Origin: Methanomicrobiales archaeon
Lineage (GTDB): Archaea; Halobacteriota; Methanomicrobia; Methanomicrobiales; JACTUA01
NCBI GenBank assembly: GCA_028678965.1
Contig: JAJRCM010000033.1
Span: 1-6,698, forward strand
Reading direction: 5' to 3'
Length of the DNA: 6,698 nucleotides
In this document: positions 1 through 5,994 of the stretch, one piece after another
Position numbering within the stretch: position 1 is the first letter of the stretch
Layout of the letters: every line of letters begins with the position of its first letter
Position numbers and translations under genes: made by a program
The notes under the pieces: generated by a model
Database searches by the model: none
What the model saw: only the letters and a program-made list of their open reading frames with translations
What the model was told of the DNA's origin: nothing

Positions 1-1720
1 AAGGGAACTGGGGGATTATCAGGTCGCCCGAAGGAAGGAGTATCTTCTCACTACCCCGTGGTCGTACTGTTCATCATCCCTCGCCGGTAACACCCGCAAG
101 TATCATGGCCTCCTTGTCCACCACAACCGAGTAGCCCTATCCACCCTCGATGAATTCCTGAACGGGCACCGCATCTCTTCGGCTTCCTATGCAGGGCAGG
201 TGCAGGCAGAGGGATTATCACATATCCGAAGCTTCTCTCTCTATCCTCCACGGTTTATCTATGAGGTAGAGGGGGTGCTCCTGCAAAAGACGTTCGTCCT
301 CCGTGCGAATCTTCAGATACGATACGATATCCTGGGAGAGGCCTCTCTCACCGTCGTGCCCCTCATCGCTGATCGAAGCATCCACGAGACACAGCAGGAG
401 CTCAATTTTTCAGGGCAGACATCAGCCCATGGCGTCAGGTTTGACCATCTCACCCTTCATTCGGACCGTATGATGTTTACGGAACATCCCGATACCTACT
501 GGAATGTCTGGTACCAGGAGGACTTCGAACGGGGTTGTTCTCACCAAGAACATCTCCATGCGCCTGGTCGGTTCTCGCTTTCCGGTGAAAACCTCTCCAT
601 ATCCCTCAATGCCACGGTTCCTGAGCGTGTGCCCCTACGGGGAAGAGGAAGGGTGCAGTCACCCTCCCATCCCCTGGGATGTCTGTATCGGGCAGCCGAT
701 GATTTCTATACAGGGGAAACACTGTACGCCGGGTTCCACTGGTTCGTGGATCCATGGGGGAGGGACGCATTTGTCTCTCTCCCTGGTCTCCTTCTCACCC
801 GCGGCCGGTTCCGCGAAGCAGAACGGGTGTTCCGGTTCTTCCAAGCTCGGATACGCAATGGCCTTATCCCCAACCGGGTGCCCGATTCCTTCACTTCGAG
901 TGATGCCACACTCTGGTTTCTCAACGCTCTGAAACAGTATGCAGATCTCCGGGAAAGGAATGACTTTATCAGGGAGATGGTACCCTGCATCGAGGAACTG
1001 CTGGCCACATATCCGGAGAGTGGCGTCGCCACCCTCGATAAAGACCTGATAGCTGTCGCTCCCCTCTCCACGTGGATGGACACCCCCTTTACCCCGCGAG
1101 AAGGAAAACCGGTGGAGGTGAATGCCCTGTGGATCGATGCACTCCGATTCGCCCGTTCCCTGGATATTGACCCTCCCGTATCCCCGGAACATGCTGAGCG
1201 ATCCTTCCGTCGTTTCTGGAACCCGGAGAAAGGATGTCTGTATGATTGCATCGATCCACCCGATCCAGCTATCCGCCCAAACCAGGTGTTCGCTGCTGCT
1301 CTGGGTGTGGTCGATCGAACCATGGAAAAGGAACTGCTTCGCACGGTCACCCACCACCTGCTCACCCCAGTGGGGTTGAGAACCCTTTCACCAACCGAGG
1401 CTACCTACCGTGGCATATGGGCCGGTGACGCGACCTACCATAATGGCTGTGTCTGGCCATGGCTCATGGGCCCGTATGTCGATGCCCTCCTGCGCCACGG
1501 TACTCCCCCTGAAAGACTCTCCCCCCTTCTCGAACCGCTCTTCGCCCATCTTCACGAGGCCGGGCTAGGAAGCATCTCAGAGTGTTTTGACGGGGACGCA
1601 CCGTATGCCCCGCGAGGCTGTATCTCCCAGGCATGGAGCGTCGGTGAGGTGATCCGTGCTGCACACTTGATCAGGAGGGCGATGCAGGGGAGTGTTGCCG
1701 GATCGCCTCTATCAGTCTGA
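1..1720 (+). CDS. Glycogen debranching enzyme (amylo-alpha-1,6-glucosidase), 5'-partial
   Basis: Predicted to hydrolyse alpha-1,6-linked glucose at branch points of a glycogen-like reserve in the cytoplasm. The open frame runs from codon 2-4 without interruption to the TGA at 1718-1720, giving 572 visible residues. The GTG at 200 is internal, because the 66 codons before it encode the family's N-terminal signature AGNTRKYHGLLV (visible residues 28-39). Only a few residues should be missing, since the family normally begins shortly before this motif. The C-terminal (alpha/alpha)6-barrel domain shows GRDAF (253-257), GLIPNR (287-292), TWMD (357-360), KPVEVNALW (369-377), YHNGCVWPW (479-487) and SISECFDGD (524-532). 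The acidic residues of TWMD and SISE..D lie where GH15/GH133-like enzymes carry catalytic acids. An oddity is TTPWSYCSSSLAG where most relatives have a glycine-rich TNGLGGYAS-type segment. Its last 50 bases overlap the convergent GalT-like gene. The function call is confident; the natural substrate is inferred. Confidence 0.95.
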   Translation, partial: RELGDYQVARRKEYLLTTPWSYCSSSLAGNTRKYHGLLVHHNRVALSTLDEFLNGHRISSASYAGQVQAEGLSHIRSFSLYPPRFIYEVEGVLLQKTFVLRANLQIRYDILGEASLTVVPLIADRSIHETQQELNFSGQTSAHGVRFDHLTLHSDRMMFTEHPDTYWNVWYQEDFERGCSHQEHLHAPGRFSLSGENLSISLNATVPERVPLRGRGRVQSPSHPLGCLYRAADDFYTGETLYAGFHWFVDPWGRDAFVSLPGLLLTRGRFREAERVFRFFQARIRNGLIPNRVPDSFTSSDATLWFLNALKQYADLRERNDFIREMVPCIEELLATYPESGVATLDKDLIAVAPLSTWMDTPFTPREGKPVEVNALWIDALRFARSLDIDPPVSPEHAERSFRRFWNPEKGCLYDCIDPPDPAIRPNQVFAAALGVVDRTMEKELLRTVTHHLLTPVGLRTLSPTEATYRGIWAGDATYHNGCVWPWLMGPYVDALLRHGTPPERLSPLLEPLFAHLHEAGLGSISECFDGDAPYAPRGCISQAWSVGEVIRAAHLIRRAMQGSVAGSPLSV

Positions 1721-2729
1721 AGGGATCGCTGGATACCACCGAGGTTCCGCTGTACAGCTCCATGCCACCAATGTCCGAAGACCGCGATGCAAGGTCCCCC
1801 CTATCGACGATGCGGGTTACCAGGTGTCCCGTTGAACCGAGGGGAGGCATCAAGATTGCCAGATTGAAGCTCTGAACACCGAGGTGGTGGTAGGTGGATA
1901 GGGCCCTGGTGATGGCCGGGGGGAGACATTCCATCGACCGGGATATTATCATCACTTCTTTTTCCTTGATCGGTGTGAGATACGCGAGGATGGTAGCGTC
2001 ACCGCATCGTTCCGTGAGCCCCATATGCTGGTGGGCAAGGATAAGATCCTCAAGATAGTCACTCCCGTGTTCCATTTGGTATGCTGCGACCGCACGGTGG
2101 AGGACCTCAACCGCACGGTAGGGCTCCACAGCGAGGAGCACTTGGGCATGTCCGTGGATGATGCTTGCCCCTGCCCTCCACAGGCAGTTCCACATGATGA
2201 AGGGGTAGCGTGCGGCAGGATCCTGATGGTGGGCGAGGGTGCACCAGTGGTGCGCCACGTCCAGCAGATCCCTGATCTTCTCCTCCTCCCAGAGATAAGG
2301 ATCATGATCCCGGAAGATCAATACTGCATGGAGATGGTCGTACTTGGCGAGATTTGCTGCAGTAAGGCAATAGGTACCTTCCACTCTCCCAAAACGATCC
2401 GCTGGGGTCTGGGTGAGGGGATGGCAGAAAGCCCCGCCACGGCTCTTCTCTATATCGATGGCAATACCGGGATCCGCGTAGGTATCTAGAGGACGCTGTG
2501 CCCGCAGCTCATTAAAAAGAGTACTTTCGAGGGTTATCCGGTTGGTAACCCTTACAATCTGCTGTCGCTCGAACTCATGGAAGTCGCGGTCACCTGACTT
2601 CATGCCCGGGGGGATGTCGAGCTCCCCCTCCCGCACAGAGACCGTAAAGAGCCGGTCAATCAGTGATCGCGAAGGAGAAGGCAGCTGTGCGATGAGGCCA
2701 GGAAGGGAGGTGACCGTCCATAAAGTCAT
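1671..2729 (-). CDS. GalT-like nucleotidyltransferase, HIT superfamily
   Basis: A 352-residue protein related to galactose-1-phosphate uridylyltransferase, an enzyme family that transfers nucleotidyl groups between sugar phosphates through a covalent histidine intermediate. The HIT-type active site is HGHAQ at residues 192-196, with H194 as the expected nucleophile and Q196 following it. Other family-like stretches are TNRITLESTLFNELRAQRP near 62-80, an acidic/aromatic segment near 128-155, and RSSDIGGMELYSG near 316-328, typical of the GalT-like (DUF4921/DUF4931-type) branch. No CxxC zinc motif is visible where classical GalT has one. I chose the ATG at 2729. The frame stays open to an ATG at 2855, but those 42 extra codons have about 48% G/C at third positions against about 69% in the next 42, and look non-coding. 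An ATG at 2603 is also possible. The substrate is unknown: galactose-1-P, glucose-1-P or another sugar phosphate. Proximity to the debranching enzyme suggests a role in glucan metabolism. Confidence 0.88.
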   Translation of the reverse strand: MTLWTVTSLPGLIAQLPSPSRSLIDRLFTVSVREGELDIPPGMKSGDRDFHEFERQQIVRVTNRITLESTLFNELRAQRPLDTYADPGIAIDIEKSRGGAFCHPLTQTPADRFGRVEGTYCLTAANLAKYDHLHAVLIFRDHDPYLWEEEKIRDLLDVAHHWCTLAHHQDPAARYPFIMWNCLWRAGASIIHGHAQVLLAVEPYRAVEVLHRAVAAYQMEHGSDYLEDLILAHQHMGLTERCGDATILAYLTPIKEKEVMIISRSMECLPPAITRALSTYHHLGVQSFNLAILMPPLGSTGHLVTRIVDRGDLASRSSDIGGMELYSGTSVVSSDPFRLIEAIRQHSPASPS

Positions 2730-2970
2730 ACCGGCACTATTCCCCTTTATCCCCAAAGATTCTTTGGCTAGGGAACTAGGATGGATAATTCCACAGTACT
2801 CCAATGAATTCCCTGCGCCGCACGTATTACCTACCCCCTCCGTTCGTCTCTCCATCCTTTTTCATTCCTACCGTTTTCAACCATCCTTACCCCTCAGTCC
2901 TGGAAAATGATTGGGAGGGATTAACATCCTCGAGAAGAATTATTCATTGAACATGGATCTGGGTGAACCT
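2730..2970. other. Intergenic region between divergent units
   Basis: About 240 bases without a credible gene, lying between the leftward GalT-like gene and the rightward small ORF/ABC unit, so it should hold both promoters. I see no canonical archaeal TATA box of the TTTATATA type on either strand. The best AT-rich candidate for rightward transcription is AGAATTATTCATTGAAC at 2935-2951, which would give a start near 2970 and a short or absent leader. For leftward transcription no element stands out. The region contains the 15-base dyad at 2753-2767 and two GGAATT copies about 20 bases apart on the minus strand, which may be chance. Confidence 0.5.
2753..2767. promoter_or_regulatory. Perfect 15-base inverted repeat, possible operator
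   Basis: The sequence CCAAAGATTCTTTGG has two perfect 7-base arms around one central base. It ends 24 bases upstream of the chosen ATG of the GalT-like gene. A dyad this tight cannot form a stable hairpin, because it has a one-base loop, so a dimeric regulator site is the more natural reading. It would lie in or next to the core promoter or leader. A dyad of this size is expected about once or twice by chance in a window this long, so only its position gives it weight. Confidence 0.3.
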
Positions 2971-3147
2971 ATGAGCGACATCCTTCAGCTCATCACGATT
3001 GATGAAAAGAAGGATCTTCTCTCCATGGTATGCTCATACCCCCATCGCGGGATTGCTTTCGATACTTCTCACAGGTATTGGTCATTCATAAAGGGGATTG
3101 GCATGGTGAGGAACAGCCGTTCTCGGAGGGGGGTTGCTGGTAAATGA
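2971..3147 (+). CDS. Small hypothetical ORF, possible remnant of an HTH regulator
   Basis: An ATG at 2971 is preceded by GGTGA (2962-2966) with a 4-base spacer, a good match to an archaeal ribosome-binding site. It opens a 58-codon frame ending in TGA at 3145-3147. An in-frame ATG at 2953 and a TTG at 2911 are less well placed. The first ~17 residues (MSDILQLITIDEKKDLL) resemble, from memory, the start of methanogen winged-helix regulators of the FilR1/DUF1724 type, which begin with a similar LLxLLTLxEKRxxLL helix. After that the similarity stops and the rest is not recognisable. The C-terminus is basic (RNSRSRRGVAGK). No membrane segment or signal peptide is seen. It lies directly ahead of the ABC exporter, where regulators often sit. 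It may be a genuine small protein, a decayed regulator, or not coding at all. Confidence 0.3.
   Translation: MSDILQLITIDEKKDLLSMVCSYPHRGIAFDTSHRYWSFIKGIGMVRNSRSRRGVAGK
3125..3129 (+). promoter_or_regulatory. Strong Shine-Dalgarno motif ahead of the ABC ATPase
   Basis: GGAGG followed by four G's lies immediately before a TTG at 3134 that is in frame with the ABC ATPase. This is the strongest ribosome-binding site near that gene, and it argues for a start at 3134. Against it, the 12 extra codons have low third-position G/C (5 of 12), and family alignment favours the ATG at 3170. The motif lies inside the end of the small upstream ORF. Confidence 0.4.
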
Positions 3148-3169
3148 GAGAGGAACAGGTACATCGGTC

Positions 3170-4162
3170 ATGGGTGCGATAGAAGTCCGCGGACTGACCC
3201 GGCGGTTCGGGTCACTCACCGCCGTTGATCAGATCTCCTTCACGGTAGAAGGGGGATGCATTTTCGGGCTCCTTGGGCCGAACGGGGCAGGAAAGACCAC
3301 CACCATCAGTATGCTCACCACCCTCCTTGCTCCCACCGAAGGGTCTGCGACGGTTGCCGGGCATGACATACTCCATGAAAAGGATGCGGTGCGGCGGAAC
3401 ATCGGGGTAGTTTTTCAGGAGCCTGCCCTTGATACCAGCCTCACCGGTCGTGAAAATCTGGATTTCCATGCCATGATGTATGGACTCACCCGTGAGGTGC
3501 GGGATGCCCGTATCCACGAGGTGCTTGATCTTGTGGAGCTTACCGAAAAGGCTGAGATACTCGTTCAGCAGTACTCGGGAGGCATGAAGCGGCGGCTGGA
3601 GATCGCGCGGGGCCTGATCCAGCATCCGCAGGTTCTCTTTCTGGATGAGCCCACGCTCGGGCTGGACGCCCAAACACGCCGCCGGATCTGGGACTATGTA
3701 AAACAATTGAATCGATCCAAGGGGGTCACCATCATCCTCACCACACACTATATGGAAGAGGCTGATTACCTCTGTGACCGGATCGCGATTATTGATGCCG
3801 GCCGGATTGTGGCCATGGATACGCCAGCAAGGTTAAAAGATCTACTGGGTGGAGATGTTATATCCCTTCAACTGAATGAAGAAGGACATACTTTTGCTAC
3901 CTACCTCCAGACGCTCCCCTGGGTCAAAAACGTCACCAGCATGGACGCCCATATCACCCTCACTGTGGAGATGGGTGAGAGCAGGGTTCCAGAGATCGTG
4001 AAGCTTGGCCAGAATCATGGGGTGGACGTGGTATCGGTGAGCCTGCGAAAGCCCAGCCTAGAGGACGTCTTCCTCCAGTTTACCGGCCGCACCATACGGG
4101 ACCAGGAAGGAGGGGTGATGGATCACCGCCGTGCGATTGTGACCAGGAAGGCGAGACGATGA
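3170..4162 (+). CDS. ABC transporter ATP-binding protein, DrrA type
   Basis: Cytoplasmic ATPase subunit of an ABC-2 exporter; it powers the permease encoded next to it. From the ATG at 3170 it has 330 residues. All nucleotide-binding motifs are intact: Walker A GPNGAGKTT (36-44), Q-loop with Q83, signature YSGGMKRR (135-142), Walker B VLFLDEP (155-161) and H-loop histidine H193. The C-terminal part from about 215 is a DUF4162-like domain ending in the family's usual SLRKPSLEDVFLQFTGR segment, followed by about 20 extra basic-rich residues. I chose the ATG at 3170 because it starts the protein four residues before the conserved EVRGLTRRFG strand. A TTG at 3134 with GGAGG just upstream would add 12 residues and cannot be excluded. 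The stop overlaps the permease start as ATGA, so the two are translationally coupled. DrrA relatives export drugs, lipids or glycolipids, but this sequence does not reveal the substrate. Confidence 0.95.
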   Translation: MGAIEVRGLTRRFGSLTAVDQISFTVEGGCIFGLLGPNGAGKTTTISMLTTLLAPTEGSATVAGHDILHEKDAVRRNIGVVFQEPALDTSLTGRENLDFHAMMYGLTREVRDARIHEVLDLVELTEKAEILVQQYSGGMKRRLEIARGLIQHPQVLFLDEPTLGLDAQTRRRIWDYVKQLNRSKGVTIILTTHYMEEADYLCDRIAIIDAGRIVAMDTPARLKDLLGGDVISLQLNEEGHTFATYLQTLPWVKNVTSMDAHITLTVEMGESRVPEIVKLGQNHGVDVVSVSLRKPSLEDVFLQFTGRTIRDQEGGVMDHRRAIVTRKARR

Positions 4163-4920
4163 TAGAAGGAGTGGCGATCTATGTCCTCTGGCTGCGGGAG
4201 ATGAAACGATTCGTCAGGGCCAAATCCCGGGTGGTGGGGACCATCGGGATGCCTATCTTCTTCCTGGCATTTCTCGGCCTTGGGTTCAACCGTGTCTCAT
4301 TCCCGGGACTACCCGAAGGGGTGAGCTACATCCAGTTCCTGGTCCCTGGAATTATGGGAATGACCATCCTCTTCTCCTCAACGTTCGCCGGTATCTCAGT
4401 TCTCTGGGACCGCGAATTTGGGTTCCTGAAGGAGATTATGGTCGCGCCAGTCAGCCGGGTATCCATTGTCCTGGGGAGGATTGCGGGGGGTGCAACCACA
4501 TCGATGATCCAGGGGATTATGATACTGTTCATCTCCCTCCCCCTGGGATTCCATCTCCCCGGTGGAAGTGAGATCTTCTTCGCCCTGATCTTTATGGGTC
4601 TCATCTCCGTCATCTTCATCAGTATGGGGCTGATTTTTGCTTCGAACATGCACGATATCCACGGCTTCAATCTGGTGATGAATTTTATCGTCTTCCCCCT
4701 CTTCCTTCTCTCCGGAGCTCTCTTTCCGGTGGAGAATTTCCCCGTGCCCGTCCGAATCCTCGCCTATCTCGATCCTCTGACGTATGGCGTTGATGGACTT
4801 CGGTGGGGTCTGCTCGGAATATCCTCACATGGGCCATGGATTGACGTGGGGGTGCTCCTTGCATCATCCATCCTGATGATAGCCCTCGGTGCGTTCTTCT
4901 TTGAACGCTGCGAATGCTAG
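4159..4920 (+). CDS. ABC-2 type transporter permease, DrrB-like
   Basis: Integral membrane subunit of the exporter, 253 residues, the usual size for single-domain ABC-2 permeases. Six hydrophobic segments can be read at about residues 25-43, 60-83, 103-130, 138-162, 170-190 and 227-247. The cytoplasmic loop after the second segment carries LWDREFGFLKEIMVAPVSR (82-100), the hallmark coupling region of the ABC-2 family. The SGALFPVENFP stretch (185-195) and the DPLTYGVDGLRWGLLG stretch (205-220) are also characteristic. The ATG overlaps the ATPase stop by four bases and has GGAAGG (4146-4151) eight bases upstream. One ATPase and one half-size permease suggest an A2B2 complex. The protein ends in ERCEC, giving two cytosol-side cysteines of no obvious role. 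The stop codon lies 9 bases from the end of the convergent deacetylase-family gene. Confidence 0.95.
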   Translation: MIEGVAIYVLWLREMKRFVRAKSRVVGTIGMPIFFLAFLGLGFNRVSFPGLPEGVSYIQFLVPGIMGMTILFSSTFAGISVLWDREFGFLKEIMVAPVSRVSIVLGRIAGGATTSMIQGIMILFISLPLGFHLPGGSEIFFALIFMGLISVIFISMGLIFASNMHDIHGFNLVMNFIVFPLFLLSGALFPVENFPVPVRILAYLDPLTYGVDGLRWGLLGISSHGPWIDVGVLLASSILMIALGAFFFERCEC

Positions 4921-4929
4921 GGGGTATTT

Positions 4930-5910
4930 TCAGGGAAGACGCAGATGTCGCTTCAGACTATCGACCGTCTGGCAGGTGCTCTCCCTGGGACATCCCTCAC
5001 CCACCGATGGCTGGTGACCCTGCAGCACCCGGAATATCTCCCCCATTGCCCTGCCATGGGATGGCCCATAGCCACCTTCAAGAATCAGCGCAAGAGGACC
5101 CTCCACCGCATCCAGCAGGATGGAGGTGAGGTGTGCATAGTCTTCAGGTACAAGGTTCATGGAGCTTAAGGGATCGTCATAGAGTGCATCCTGCCCGGCG
5201 GATACAAGGCACAGGTCGGGCTGGAAGCGAAGGAGAGCAGGGGAAAAAACTTCGGAAAACACGAGCTCGTAATCGCTGAGAGTAGAACCTCCTTCGAGAG
5301 GCGCATTGATGGTGTATCCCTCTCCCACCCCTTCACCTGTTTCACTCCAGTGACCGGTACCCGGAAAGGCAGCCCGGTCGTGAACGGAGCAGTACAGAAC
5401 CCGGTCAGATGTGTAGAAAGCATGCTGTGTCCCATTGCCGTGATGGAGATCCCAGTCTACAATGGCCACACGGTCTACCTCCCTGAGTGTAGCTGCTGCC
5501 GCGATGGCAACATTATTCAGGATGCAGAATCCCATGGCGAAGGACCGTTCCGCATGGTGCCCGGGGGGACGCACCAGGGCTGCACAGTGCTCCCCGTCCC
5601 TGCACCGTTCCGCCGCGGCAATCGCCGCTCCGGCAGCATACAAGGCAACCCCATATGAATGGGGGGTGAGATAGGTGTCGGGGTCGATCATCCGGAAGGT
5701 TCGTATCTCCCTGCAGCTCCGCTCGATCCATGCGAGGTATTCCCTGTCGTGGATACGCCCCGCCTCCTCTTCCGATGCCCTGCGGGGTGGAAACCTCCTG
5801 AGAGTAGCAGGGACAACAGACAGCACAGCCTGCAATCGTCGCTGGTTCTCGAGATGAGAAGGGAGATTGTGGCGTGAAAACTCCTCCCCGGTAATCACCG
5901 AGCACTTCAT
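4930..5910 (-). CDS. Histone deacetylase family protein (AcuC/acetylpolyamine amidohydrolase-like)
   Basis: A 326-residue zinc-dependent amidohydrolase of the arginase/deacetylase fold that removes acetyl (or acyl) groups from lysine or amine substrates. Visible motifs are RPPGHH (114-119) with the catalytic histidine pair, GFCILNNVAIAA (127-138), DWDLHHGNGTQ (152-162) supplying zinc ligands D154 and H156, SAGQDA (237-242) supplying the third ligand D241, and LEGGY (277-281) with the transition-state tyrosine Y281. The active site therefore looks complete. SAGQDA has glutamine where most relatives have phenylalanine. The length and N-terminus fit the family. The ATG at 5910 has GGAGGT upstream (5924-5929), although the 13-base spacer is long. 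There is no signal peptide, so it is cytosolic. Substrates could be acetylated chromatin proteins such as archaeal histones or Alba, acetyl-CoA synthetase, or acetylated polyamines; the sequence does not decide. It lies downstream of the TudS-DUF1722 gene on the same strand, 84 bases away. Confidence 0.93.
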   Translation of the reverse strand: MKCSVITGEEFSRHNLPSHLENQRRLQAVLSVVPATLRRFPPRRASEEEAGRIHDREYLAWIERSCREIRTFRMIDPDTYLTPHSYGVALYAAGAAIAAAERCRDGEHCAALVRPPGHHAERSFAMGFCILNNVAIAAAATLREVDRVAIVDWDLHHGNGTQHAFYTSDRVLYCSVHDRAAFPGTGHWSETGEGVGEGYTINAPLEGGSTLSDYELVFSEVFSPALLRFQPDLCLVSAGQDALYDDPLSSMNLVPEDYAHLTSILLDAVEGPLALILEGGYGPSHGRAMGEIFRVLQGHQPSVGEGCPRESTCQTVDSLKRHLRLP

Positions 5911-5961
5911 AGTCTGGAATCCGACCTCCGTTCCTGAATAGACTTCTCCCCGTAATGAGGG

Positions 5962-5968
5962 AAAAAAA
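5962..5968 (-). terminator. Oligo-T run, probable archaeal terminator
   Basis: Read on the minus strand this is TTTTTTT, starting about 27 bases after the TGA of the TudS-DUF1722 gene and before the deacetylase-family gene. Archaeal RNA polymerase terminates at such T-runs without needing a hairpin, and none is evident here. It suggests that the two minus-strand genes are at least partly transcribed separately. Confidence 0.45.
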
Positions 5969-5994
5969 GTTCGGTGGCCAGGGATTGAATTGGA

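Noticed and set aside
659..1357. Long minus-strand ORFs (up to 232 codons) opposite the debranching enzyme
   Set aside because: They lie wholly inside a gene with a full set of family motifs on the other strand, and their translations show no recognisable domain. They are antisense shadows of a GC-rich gene.
2241..2260. Inverted-repeat-like GTGCACCAGTGGTGCGCCAC
   Set aside because: It falls inside the coding sequence of a histidine-rich segment of the GalT-like protein. Repeated CAC/GTG codons explain it.
2025..2489. 154-codon plus-strand ORF opposite the GalT-like gene
   Set aside because: It covers the HIT active-site region in antisense and its translation is low in recognisable structure. 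It is a shadow ORF.
2730..2855. 42-codon N-terminal extension of the GalT-like protein from an ATG at 2855
   Set aside because: Third-position G/C drops to about 48% against about 69% downstream, the residues do not resemble a domain, and the stretch contains the dyad. It reads as promoter or leader.
3212..3748. 178-codon minus-strand ORF opposite the ABC ATPase
   Set aside because: It mirrors the Walker A to H-loop region of a clear ATPase gene and has no domain of its own.
5871..5960. Two similar stretches (CTCCCCGGTAATCACCG and CTCCCCGTAATGAGGG) flanking the start of the deacetylase-family gene
   Set aside because: They are short and imperfect, and one copy is inside codons 4-9 of the gene, so chance is the simplest explanation.
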